From positions 1 through 8,209 of the forward strand of contig JALOTU010000076.1 of assembly GCA_025457725.1 (NCBI GenBank): a stretch of 8,209 nt of DNA. Reading direction: 5' to 3'. Position 1 is the first letter of the stretch; the number at the start of each line of letters is the position of its first letter. Positions 1 through 6,133 of this stretch are shown piece after piece. The stretch comes from Verrucomicrobiota bacterium. GTDB taxonomy: Bacteria > Verrucomicrobiota > Verrucomicrobiia > Limisphaerales > DSYF01. The translations under genes were made by a program, and so were the position numbers. The notes under the pieces are model-generated. The model worked only from the letters and a program-made list of their open reading frames with translations. It was not told where the DNA came from and made no database searches.

Positions 1-726
1 GTAATCCCCCGCCGCCTGCGCTGTGGTTCCGTAGTAGAAGATCCCGTCGCCAGGGTCGGAGGCGCCGAAGGCCAGCGGCGCGGTGCTCCCAAACCGAATG
101 GCTTCGCGCAAAACGCGTCGGATGCTGTTCCGGAGTCGTCGGTGGCTGGAGTCGGTCAGGCGACCGGCGGGTGTTCCGGGATGGATCCGGGCAAGGAACA
201 GGGCTTCGCTGGCGTAGATGTTGCCGATGCCGGCCACCACGGACTGGTCGAGCAGCTTGACCTTGACGGGTTGACGCGAGTGGGAGAACGCCTCACGCAG
301 CGTCCGCGGCGTGAACGCCGGCTCCAAGGGTTCAGGTCCAAGCCGTTGCAGGGCGGACGAATCCAGGGTCATCCGGCCGAAGCGCCGGGGATCGTTGAAC
401 ACCAGCAGTTCCTTTCCCAAGCCCAGCACGAGGGTGGTATGCGGCGGATGGCGCGTGGGTTGGGGGAGGAGATACATGCGGCCGGTCATTCCCAGATGGC
501 CGAGCAGCGGAAACGGTTGGCCACGCTTGCGCAGGTTGAACACCAGGTATTTTCCGCGGCGTTGAACCGATTCCAAGCGGGCGTTTTTCAGCGTGCTGCG
601 GAATTCGGCGGACGTTGTATGGCGGAGACTGCGCGGGTCCCTGACGTTCACCGTTCGAATGGTCCTGCCGACGACGCGGTCGGCCAGGTGTCGGACCAGG
701 ACCTCGACTTCCGGGAGTTCGGGCAT
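1..726 (-). CDS. mutM: Formamidopyrimidine-DNA glycosylase Fpg/MutM, 3' end outside the window
   Basis: This is a base-excision repair enzyme that removes 8-oxoguanine and formamidopyrimidines from DNA and then nicks the strand. Translated from the complement, the first 242 residues are open to the window edge. It starts MPELPEVE, the family N-terminus in which Pro2 is the Schiff-base nucleophile and Glu3 the acid. RRGKYLVF (residues 56-63) carries the conserved Lys59. HLGMTGRM (77-84) and DPRRFGRM (112-119) match the intercalation-loop segments, and GIGNIYASEALF (166-177) is the helix-two-turn-helix signature. The C-terminal zinc finger, roughly the last 30-40 residues, lies off the left edge, so its integrity cannot be judged. 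It starts 19 nt after pyrH ends, with an AAGGG ribosome site 7 nt before the ATG, so it is probably co-transcribed with pyrH. The family assignment is firm. Confidence 0.96.
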   Translation of the reverse strand, partial: MPELPEVEVLVRHLADRVVGRTIRTVNVRDPRSLRHTTSAEFRSTLKNARLESVQRRGKYLVFNLRKRGQPFPLLGHLGMTGRMYLLPQPTRHPPHTTLVLGLGKELLVFNDPRRFGRMTLDSSALQRLGPEPLEPAFTPRTLREAFSHSRQPVKVKLLDQSVVAGIGNIYASEALFLARIHPGTPAGRLTDSSHRRLRNSIRRVLREAIRFGSTAPLAFGASDPGDGIFYYGTTAQAAGDY

Positions 727-745
727 GGCGCGACCCTTGCCGGGG

Positions 746-1489
746 TCAACCGCTCACCCGGGTGCCGACCTTCTCTCCCAGAATCACCTTCCGGAGGTTG
801 TGCGCCTTGAACAAGTCGAACACGATGATCGGCATCTTGTTGTCCATGCACATGGAAAAGGCGGTTGAATCCATCACCTGGAGCCGCTTCGCCAGGGCTT
901 CCGAGTAGGTGATGGTCGGATGGCGTTTCGCCTTGGGATTCTTGACGGGATCGCTGTCGTAGATGCCATCCACCTTGGTGGCCTTGAGGATGACTTCCGC
1001 TCCGATTTCATTGGCGCGGAGCGCCGCCGCGGTGTCGGTGGAGAAGTAGGGATTGCCGGTGCCCCCGCCGAAAATGACGATGCGGCCCTTTTCCAGGTGC
1101 CGCACGGCGCGCCGGCGAATGAACGGTTCGGCGATCTGCGACATGGTGATCGAGCTTTGGACGCGCGTGGCGAGCCCTAGCTTTTCCAGCGCATCCTGCA
1201 GGGCCAGGGCATTGATGATGGTGGCCAGCATGCCCATGTAATCGCCGCTGGCGCGTTCGATCCCGCGCTTGCTGCCGCTGAGGCCGCGGAAAATGTTGCC
1301 GCCTCCGATCACCACCGCCACCTGCACGCCCAGTTCCCGCACTTCGCGCACTTGCAGCGCCATGCGATGCAGGGCTTCGGGTTCGATGCTGAGTCCGGAC
1401 CTGCCGCCCAGGGCCTCGCCGCTGAGCTTGAGGAGCACGCGCTTGTAGAAGGGCTGGAAGCGCGGCGAGGTTTTTGAGGATCGTTTCAT
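746..1489 (-). CDS. pyrH: UMP kinase PyrH
   Basis: This cytoplasmic uridylate kinase phosphorylates UMP to UDP in pyrimidine nucleotide synthesis. It is an amino-acid-kinase-fold enzyme, unrelated to eukaryotic UMP/CMP kinases. The 247 residues are a normal length for the bacterial family. Visible motifs are YKRVLLKLSGEAL (15-27), the phosphate loop IGGGNIFRG (61-69), DYMGMLATIINALALQDAL (83-101), GGGTGNPYFSTDTAAALRA (141-159), KATKVDGIYDSDP (169-181) and the C-terminal MDNKMPIIVFD (215-225). The start leaves about 14 residues before the first strand, which is usual. No Shine-Dalgarno is seen, but a promoter lies about 30 bp upstream. In many bacteria pyrH sits between tsf and frr; here it is the first gene of a pair with mutM and is divergent from a TPR gene. 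Confidence 0.97.
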   Translation of the reverse strand: MKRSSKTSPRFQPFYKRVLLKLSGEALGGRSGLSIEPEALHRMALQVREVRELGVQVAVVIGGGNIFRGLSGSKRGIERASGDYMGMLATIINALALQDALEKLGLATRVQSSITMSQIAEPFIRRRAVRHLEKGRIVIFGGGTGNPYFSTDTAAALRANEIGAEVILKATKVDGIYDSDPVKNPKAKRHPTITYSEALAKRLQVMDSTAFSMCMDNKMPIIVFDLFKAHNLRKVILGEKVGTRVSG

Positions 1490-1520
1490 GTGGTGCAGTG
1501 CCAGTGCCGGTCGCGCGCCC

Positions 1521-1549
1521 GTTGTACCAGCGCAACCTCAACGGGTCAA
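1521..1549 (-). promoter_or_regulatory. Predicted sigma70-type promoter of pyrH-mutM
   Basis: On the minus strand, TTGACC (1549-1544) is followed by a 17-nt spacer and TACAAC (1526-1521). That gives 5/6 and 4/6 matches to the -35 and -10 consensus at ideal spacing. Transcription would begin near 1514, giving a leader of about 25 nt before the pyrH ATG at 1489. A 12-bp tandem repeat abuts the -35 on its upstream side. Confidence 0.6.
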
Positions 1550-1572
1550 TTCCGGCGAACATTCCGGCGAAC
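1549..1572. repeat. Perfect 12-bp direct tandem repeat next to the pyrH -35 box
   Basis: ATTCCGGCGAAC occurs twice with no gap and no mismatch (1549-1560 and 1561-1572). Read with pyrH, the unit is GTTCGCCGGAAT and its last base is the first T of the -35 hexamer. A site repeated at 12 bp directly upstream of a promoter could bind a regulator on nearly one face of the helix. It could also be a slippage duplication. No protein partner can be named. Confidence 0.6.
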
Positions 1573-1611
1573 GGGAGTCGGCGAGGGGCTGATTGCGAGC
1601 AGGTGAGGTGG

Positions 1612-1652
1612 GGACGGCCTGAGCGCCGTCCACCGCGCCGCAGCAGGCGCGG
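1612..1652. repeat. Pair of adjacent GC-rich hairpins (7-bp stems, 6-nt loops)
   Basis: Two perfect inverted repeats of the same geometry lie one base apart. The first is GGACGGC, loop CTGAGC, GCCGTCC (1612-1631). The second is CCGCGCC, loop GCAGCA, GGCGCGG (1633-1652). An 8-bp palindrome AACGCGTT follows at 1653-1660. They lie between two divergently transcribed genes and have no T-tract, so they are not terminators of either. They look like a REP-type extragenic palindromic element. Confidence 0.5.
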
Positions 1653-1691
1653 AACGCGTTGTGGTGCGCGTGCGATGTCCGGGCCTTCGTT

Positions 1692-1733
1692 CCGACCGCT
1701 GGACGCGGTCGGGGCGGGCGCGTCGCTCCGCCC
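1692..1733. repeat. Second pair of GC-rich hairpins in the divergent intergenic region
   Basis: CCGACCGC, loop TGGAC, GCGGTCGG (1692-1712) makes a perfect 8-bp stem. It is followed immediately by GGGCGG, 10-nt loop, CCGCCC (1712-1733), and the two share base 1712. The preceding TTCGTTCCG (1686-1694) also precedes the double hairpin at 6134, though a 9-mer match within 8 kb can arise by chance. Together with 1612-1652 this fills most of the 288-bp gap between pyrH and the TPR gene. No coding signal is seen in the gap. Confidence 0.45.
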
Positions 1734-1777
1734 ATGACGGCATTGCGCGGGGTTTGCGGTTGTCCTACTCTCCGGGT

Positions 1778-3550
1778 ATGAAACGCGTTTGGGGCCCGAT
1801 TCTGTTGCTGGCGATGTTTGCGGTCACGGTTTGGGGCGCCGGTCCCGGTGAGGAGTATGTCCGCATCTACTCGCTGATCCAGCAGGGAGAGACTCTCCAG
1901 AGCTCCAACCACCCGGCCGAAGCGCTCGCCGCCTTTCTCGACGCGCAGAAGGACCTGGCGCGGTTGCAGAAAAGTTATCCCGGCTGGAACGCAAACGTCG
2001 TCGATTTCCGCCTCCGCTACCTCGAGACCAAGGTCAACCAGCTTCAATCCGCCGCCGTCGAGCCGGCGGCCTCCCTTCCTTCCTCCGGCGTCGGGGCTGA
2101 AACCGCCGCTCCGGACACGTCGGTGGAAATGGCCTCCGAGATGAACGAGATGCAGCGCGAACTGCAACAGTTGCAGATGGAGAACAACTCCCTCCAGCAG
2201 AAGCTGAGGGAGGCGCTGTCGGTCCGCCCGGCCGCCGCCGATCCCCGGCAACTGGAGAAAATGGAGCGTCGCAATCTGGAGTTGAACAAGGAAATCGAGC
2301 TGCTCAAGTCGGAACTCAAAGAGGCCCCGGGCCGGTCCGCTCCGGTCGCCGATGTCGAGGCGCTCCAGGCCGCGCAGGCGGCGCTGGCTCAGGAGACCCG
2401 GCGCGCGGACCAGCTGGAGGTCGAGCGCTCGGCCCTGGCGTCCGAGGTGGCCCAACTCAAGGCCTCCACCGCGATGACCAAAACGTTGCGCGAGGAAAAC
2501 GCGCTGTTGAAGACCCAGTTGAGCCAGCTGCAAAACCAGGCGCGCGCCGGCACCGACACCGACACCCAACGTCGGTTGGACGAAGTGGTGACCGAACTCG
2601 CGCTGGTCCGCAGCGAGGCCGTCATTCTGCGACTCGAAAAGACGGCGCTTGAGGATCGCATGAAGCAGTTGAGGAATCGGCCGGCGGAGTCGGGGCAGGC
2701 GGTGACCGCGGAACTGAATGCCGCCCGCGCGCGGGTCGGCGATTTGGAACGCGAACGGAACCAGTTGCAATTGCAGCTGGCGCAGGCGAACCAGGAGATT
2801 GCCGCCCGCGCGGCGGCGACGGTGGGTGAACCCAGCGGTGCGGATCAGGCGGAGATCACCCGGTTGAAAGCCCGGCTCCAGGTTTACGAAGCGGAGCGGA
2901 CCCCGTATTCCGTCGAGGAGCTGGCCCTGCTGCGCATGAGCAAGGCGCTGTCCGCCTCCGCCGCCTCACGCCCCCAACCCCCATCCGGCACCGGCCCGCT
3001 GGTGGCGCAGGCGGAGCGCCAATTCAAGGAGGGCCAGTTCCAGCAGGCGGAGAATACGCTCAAGGAGGTGCTGGCCAGGGACGACAACAACGCCTTCACC
3101 TTGTCCAACCTCGCCGCCACCCAGATGGAGCAGGGGCGGGACGCCGAGGCGGAAGCGAATTTGCGCAAGGCGTTGGCCGTGGCGCCGCGCGATCCGTTCA
3201 CGCTGGCCACGCTGGGTATTCTCATGTTCCGCCAGAAACAATACGAGGAGGCGTTGGATTATCTGGGGCTGGCCGCGCAATACAACCCGGACAATCCGGT
3301 TGTGCAGAATTACCTCGGCATGACGCTGAGTGAACAGGGCATGCGCGGGCCGGCCGAGACCGCCCTGCGCCGCGCCGTTCAACTGCAACCCGGCTTCGGC
3401 GATGCCCACTTCAACCTGGCCCTGGTCTACATTCTCCAGGATCCGCCCCTGCGCGAGCTCGCCCGCTGGCATTATCAAAAGGCGCTCGCGGCGGGACACG
3501 CACGAAGCCCGGAGATGGAGCAATTGCTGGAAAAGCGCGGCATCAATTGA
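1778..3550 (+). CDS. Secreted coiled-coil and tetratricopeptide repeat protein
   Basis: This 590-residue protein has no assigned enzymatic role; its architecture suggests a periplasmic or envelope scaffold. ATG 1778 is chosen because it opens directly on a signal peptide (MKR, then a hydrophobic stretch to about residue 20, with a likely cut near WGAG). The 39 residues an upstream start would add are basic and noncoding in look. A short helical region follows (GEEYVRIYSLIQQGETLQ, 22-39). Residues about 118-370 are rich in Glu, Gln, Leu and Arg in heptad style and form a long coiled coil. The last ~185 residues hold about four TPR units, for example FKEGQFQQAENTLKEVLARD and ALRRAVQLQPGFGDAHFNLA. 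Coiled coil plus TPR recalls CpoB/YbgF, but this protein is twice as long and homology is not claimed. A cassette gene begins 19 nt after its stop, so read-through is likely. Confidence 0.88.
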   Translation: MKRVWGPILLLAMFAVTVWGAGPGEEYVRIYSLIQQGETLQSSNHPAEALAAFLDAQKDLARLQKSYPGWNANVVDFRLRYLETKVNQLQSAAVEPAASLPSSGVGAETAAPDTSVEMASEMNEMQRELQQLQMENNSLQQKLREALSVRPAAADPRQLEKMERRNLELNKEIELLKSELKEAPGRSAPVADVEALQAAQAALAQETRRADQLEVERSALASEVAQLKASTAMTKTLREENALLKTQLSQLQNQARAGTDTDTQRRLDEVVTELALVRSEAVILRLEKTALEDRMKQLRNRPAESGQAVTAELNAARARVGDLERERNQLQLQLAQANQEIAARAAATVGEPSGADQAEITRLKARLQVYEAERTPYSVEELALLRMSKALSASAASRPQPPSGTGPLVAQAERQFKEGQFQQAENTLKEVLARDDNNAFTLSNLAATQMEQGRDAEAEANLRKALAVAPRDPFTLATLGILMFRQKQYEEALDYLGLAAQYNPDNPVVQNYLGMTLSEQGMRGPAETALRRAVQLQPGFGDAHFNLALVYILQDPPLRELARWHYQKALAAGHARSPEMEQLLEKRGIN

Positions 3551-3555
3551 TGCCG
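3538..3555. repeat. 18-bp perfect palindrome across the TPR gene stop codon
   Basis: CGGCATCAA followed by TTGATGCCG is a perfect 18-bp dyad; the TGA stop is 3548-3550. As RNA it would fold to a 7-bp stem with an AATT loop. No T-run follows, so it is a poor intrinsic terminator. It may instead be a 3'-end stabiliser, a DNA-binding dyad, or chance. Confidence 0.5.
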
Positions 3556-3584
3556 GATGACTTCAGCCTATGGATGACTTAGCC
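3555..3584 (+). repeat. Near-tandem duplication around the BKACE start codon
   Basis: GGATGACTT is present at 3555-3563 and again at 3572-3580. The first copy is followed by CAGCC and the second by AGCC, so the unit recurs 17 bp apart with one base lost. The first copy supplies an out-of-frame ATG at 3557 that reads six codons to a TGA at 3575-3577, overlapping the true start at 3570. Confidence 0.45.
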
Positions 3585-4421
3585 ATCAATTTTGTTCCGA
3601 CGGGGGCCATTCCGACCCAGCGGATGAATCCGGACGTTCCCGTCTCGATTCCGGAGATTGTTGAATCGGTTCTGGCCGCGAATGAGCTGGGGATTACGAT
3701 CGCGCACATCCATGCGCGGGATGCTGCGGGGGGTTCTTCGCTGGACAGCGAGCTTTACGGGGAGATCATCGCGGGCATCCGACGGCATGCTCCCGACCTG
3801 GTGATTTGTGTTTCCCTGAGCGGTCGCTTCAGCCCCGAGTTTGCCCCGCGAAGCCAGCCATTGGAGTTGAGTGGAAGCAACAAGCCGGACATGGCATCGC
3901 TCACCCTGAGCTCGTTGAATTTTGCGACCGGAGCGAGCGTGAACACGCCGGAGGTGATCATGCAGCTTGCCCGGAAGATGCAGGAGAAGCGGATTCTCCC
4001 GGAGCTTGAGATCTTTGACCTTGGCATGGCGAACTATGCGACCTTTCTGATTCAAAAGGGAGCGGTGAGCTTGCCTTGTTATGCCAATGTGATTCTCGGG
4101 AACGCGGCTTCAGCGCAGATGGACTTGCATGACATTTCAGCCATCGTGCAGAAGCTTCCCCGGGAATCCCTGCATGCCTTGGGCGGCATCGGCAAAGCCC
4201 AATTGCCCGCCAATGCCCTGGCGATCGCCACGGGTGCCGGCGTGAGAGTCGGGTTGGAGGACAATCTGTTTCTCCAAAAGGGGGTGCCCGCGACCAATAT
4301 GAAACTGCTCGAACGCGTGCATGAACTTGCCGCAATTCACGGCCGCAAGGTCATGACGCCCGAAGTGTTTCGCCGGCTCATGAAGCTGCAGCCGGGAGGA
4401 GGGCAATATGGGACTCTTTAA
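3570..4421 (+). CDS. BKACE-family (DUF849) beta-keto acid cleavage enzyme
   Basis: Enzymes of this family are cytoplasmic Zn-dependent TIM barrels. They react a beta-keto acid with acetyl-CoA to give acetoacetate and a new acyl-CoA; the type member Kce acts on 3-keto-5-aminohexanoate in lysine fermentation. The 283 residues fit the family length. Visible are the opening NFVPTGAIPT (7-16), the metal motif HIHARD with His46 and His48, ELEIFDLG (145-152), LGGIGKAQLPANALA (204-218) and VRVGLEDN (225-232) with Arg226, Glu230 and Asp231. These positions agree with the Kce metal and catalytic residues as I recall them. The actual substrate cannot be read from the sequence. It overlaps the next gene, an acyltransferase, by 14 bp and precedes a glycosyltransferase, so a role in glycan acyl-donor supply is more likely than lysine fermentation. 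No Shine-Dalgarno is seen at its start. Confidence 0.88.
   Translation: MDDLAINFVPTGAIPTQRMNPDVPVSIPEIVESVLAANELGITIAHIHARDAAGGSSLDSELYGEIIAGIRRHAPDLVICVSLSGRFSPEFAPRSQPLELSGSNKPDMASLTLSSLNFATGASVNTPEVIMQLARKMQEKRILPELEIFDLGMANYATFLIQKGAVSLPCYANVILGNAASAQMDLHDISAIVQKLPRESLHALGGIGKAQLPANALAIATGAGVRVGLEDNLFLQKGVPATNMKLLERVHELAAIHGRKVMTPEVFRRLMKLQPGGGQYGTL
4394..4403 (+). promoter_or_regulatory. Strong Shine-Dalgarno site of the acyltransferase gene
   Basis: GGGAGGAGGG contains a perfect AGGAGG (4397-4402) five bases before the ATG at 4408. It lies inside the coding region of the preceding gene. It fixes the start and, with the 14-bp overlap, points to coupled translation. Most other genes in the window have weak or no such site. 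Confidence 0.75.
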
Positions 4422-4914
4422 TCGGTGGATCTACAAGTGGCGCTATCCGGGCGTCAAGGTTTACAACCCCTCCCTGACGGAGATCCAGAAGGGGGCGCAG
4501 GTTGGGGAGGGATCGCGGGTGGGTTCCTTTACCATCATCCACAAAGGCGCCCGCGTCGGGAAGCACTGCACCATTGGTTCGCATTGCAATATCTGTCCGG
4601 GAGTGGTCATTGGCGACCATGTGAGTGTGCAGACGGGCTGTCACATCACTTCGGGGGTCACGATTGGATCCGGTTCCTTCATCGGGCCCGGGGTGGTGAC
4701 CATGAATGACAAGTTCATGGATGGCAACATCCACCCTCCTGCAATCGCTTCCAACACGCGGATTGGAGGGCGCAGCGCGATCCTTCCGACGGTGAAGATT
4801 GGAAGCGGAGTGGTTGTGGGGTCGGGTAGCGTGGTCACGTGCGACGTGCCTGACGGGCAAACGGTGATGGGAGCCCCGGCAAAGCCACGAGCACCCAGAT
4901 CGAACCAGCCATAG
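4408..4914 (+). CDS. Hexapeptide-repeat (left-handed beta-helix) sugar acyltransferase
   Basis: This is a 168-residue acyl-CoA-dependent O- or N-acyltransferase of the WbbJ/WlbB/FdtC-like class, which acylates hydroxyl or amino sugars for surface polysaccharides. From about residue 26 to 98 the chain runs in six-residue turns with Ile/Val at every sixth place (VGEGSR, VGSFTI, VGKHCT, IGDHVS, IGSGSF). It is broken by the loop FIGPGVVTMNDKFM (91-104), which in relatives enters the active site. The helix resumes at IGGRSAILPTVKIGSGVVVGSG (119-140 region) and closes with the typical DVPDGQTVMGAPAKP (146-160). Active enzymes are usually trimers. The N-terminal dozen residues (FNRWIYKWRYPG) are aromatic and basic and may lie at the membrane surface. 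Acyl donor and sugar acceptor are unknown; the upstream BKACE gene hints at a non-acetyl donor (inference). Confidence 0.88.
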   Translation: MGLFNRWIYKWRYPGVKVYNPSLTEIQKGAQVGEGSRVGSFTIIHKGARVGKHCTIGSHCNICPGVVIGDHVSVQTGCHITSGVTIGSGSFIGPGVVTMNDKFMDGNIHPPAIASNTRIGGRSAILPTVKIGSGVVVGSGSVVTCDVPDGQTVMGAPAKPRAPRSNQP

Positions 4915-4936
4915 CGTTTGTCGCTCTTTCCCTGCA

Positions 4937-6058
4937 ATGGCCGGGCCCACCCAATCCAACGTTCGCCGCGTTCTTTTCTCGAACATCTCCATGGATCAGC
5001 GATCGGGAACTGAAATGTTCCTGTGGGATTTGACCCGCCTTCTAAAGCGCCGGGGTATCGAATGCGGCCTCTACACTCCCATCGCCGGCGAGCTTGCGAG
5101 GAAGCTCCGGGCCGAGGGTGTCCCGGTTTGGTCGAGCCCCAGGGACATCGCCATGGAGCCGGATCTTCTGCATTGCCAGCATCTCCACACGGCCGTGGTC
5201 CTGACCGAACGGTTTCCCCGGACTCCGGCTGTCTACATGGTGCATGATGCCAGGAGCCCGTACGATACGACCGTTCTCCATCCCCGGATTCGCAAGATTG
5301 TTGCGGTGGATGACTACTGTCGTGAACGGGTCTGTTCGGAGACCTCCCTCCCGGAGGAGGATGTGCGTGTGATTTTCAACGGGGTTGACCTGGAGAAGTT
5401 CCGCCCCCGTCCGCCTTTGCCCGCAAAGCCACGAAGCGCCCTGATCTTCACAAGTTTCGCCGAGCATTCGCGGCATGTGGAGCTGGCCGCACGCGTGTCC
5501 GCAGATCGTGGCATCCCCCTGACGCGGATCGGAGGAGCCGCCGGGCAAGTCGTTGAAAATCCCGAACGGCATCTGGCCGGGCACGATCTCGTGTTCGCCA
5601 AGGCGCGCTGCGCGCTGGAGGCCATCGCCATGGGATGTGCGGTGGTGTTGATTGGACCCGAGGGAGTCGGCGAAATGGTGACCCCGGAAACCTTTGAATT
5701 CATGCGTCGCCGCAATTTTGGCAGGAGTCTGTTGACCTCTCCGCTGTCCGCCGAGGCCCTCCACGCGCAGATTGATCGCTATTCACCCGACGCCACAGTG
5801 CGGGTAAGGGATGCAGTCCGGCAGCATTGCGGGATCGACTCCATGACGTCGGAGTTCATTTCACTGTACGAAGAGGTGCTTTCTGGCGGGCCGTGCATGA
5901 ATCCGGATGTGGAGTGGAAGATTCCCTCCGGCCCCTTGGCGACGATACTGTCGGAAATGCCCGAGATGGCGGCGGGCCATCGTGTCCGATCCGATCAGAC
6001 TTCCCAACGATCCTTGTCCCAGCGAATCCAATCCTCGATCAAAAGGTTGGTGAAATGA
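4937..6058 (+). CDS. GT-B fold glycosyltransferase (GT4-like)
   Basis: This 373-residue glycosyltransferase probably transfers an activated sugar to a lipid-linked or protein glycan acceptor at the inner face of the membrane. The N-terminal Rossmann half opens RRVLFSNISMD and carries SGTEMFLWDLTRLLKRRG (23-40), the GT4-style acceptor-domain helix. VRVIFNGVDLEKFRP (143-157) is the usual inter-domain segment. GHDLVFAKARCALEAIAMG (215-233), then GEMVTPETF and NFGRSLLTSPLSAEAL (260-275), form the nucleotide-sugar site. The first Glu of the EX7E motif is Phe220; only Glu228 remains, as in some GT-B subgroups. The last ~50 residues are a polar, Ser/Gln-rich tail ending in a basic helix. The start at 4937 has no clear ribosome site; ATG 4991 would delete the first strand and is rejected. 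It begins 22 nt after the acyltransferase. Confidence 0.85.
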   Translation: MAGPTQSNVRRVLFSNISMDQRSGTEMFLWDLTRLLKRRGIECGLYTPIAGELARKLRAEGVPVWSSPRDIAMEPDLLHCQHLHTAVVLTERFPRTPAVYMVHDARSPYDTTVLHPRIRKIVAVDDYCRERVCSETSLPEEDVRVIFNGVDLEKFRPRPPLPAKPRSALIFTSFAEHSRHVELAARVSADRGIPLTRIGGAAGQVVENPERHLAGHDLVFAKARCALEAIAMGCAVVLIGPEGVGEMVTPETFEFMRRRNFGRSLLTSPLSAEALHAQIDRYSPDATVRVRDAVRQHCGIDSMTSEFISLYEEVLSGGPCMNPDVEWKIPSGPLATILSEMPEMAAGHRVRSDQTSQRSLSQRIQSSIKRLVK

Positions 6059-6132
6059 CTGATGACCTGCATCGAACTGAAGTCGCCTGGGGCCGGTTAG
6101 CCGAAACTTCAGCCACGATTTCGTTCCGGTAG
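6055..6132 (+). CDS. 25-codon ORF joined by an ATGA overlap; possible gene remnant
   Basis: An ATG overlaps the glycosyltransferase stop (ATGA, 6055-6058), the classic junction for coupled translation. The ORF reads MTDDLHRTEVAWGRLAE and ends after 25 codons at a TAG (6130-6132), at the edge of the double hairpin at 6134-6173. The length is too short to assign. It may be the truncated beginning of a further cassette gene whose body was lost, with the hairpin element now forming its end. It could also be a real micropeptide or a chance ORF. Confidence 0.3.
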   Translation: MTDDLHRTEVAWGRLAETSATISFR

Positions 6133-6133
6133 G

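Noticed and set aside
142..810. 222-residue open frame on the plus strand
   Set aside because: It lies opposite mutM and the end of pyrH, whose translations match known families throughout. Its own sequence has no recognisable fold; it is a by-product of GC-rich codons.
1008..1562. 184-residue minus-strand frame overlapping pyrH
   Set aside because: It is a shifted reading of pyrH, and the product is Arg/Gln/His-rich low-complexity sequence.
1612..1733. CRISPR array or intrinsic terminators
   Set aside because: The hairpins differ in sequence and spacing, with no regular repeat-spacer order, and there is no T-tract. The flanking genes diverge, so no transcript ends here.
1743..1771. TTGCGC / 17 nt / TACTCT as a promoter giving a leaderless mRNA at the TPR gene ATG
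   Set aside because: The spacing is right and the start would fall on the ATG, but both boxes match only 3/6. That is too weak in GC-rich sequence to report as a feature.
1538..2770. 410-residue open frame on the minus strand
   Set aside because: It is antisense to the TPR gene coiled-coil region. Its composition is Leu/Gln/Arg/Gly-rich, as expected for the complement of Gln/Leu/Glu/Arg codons. It has no start signal or motif.
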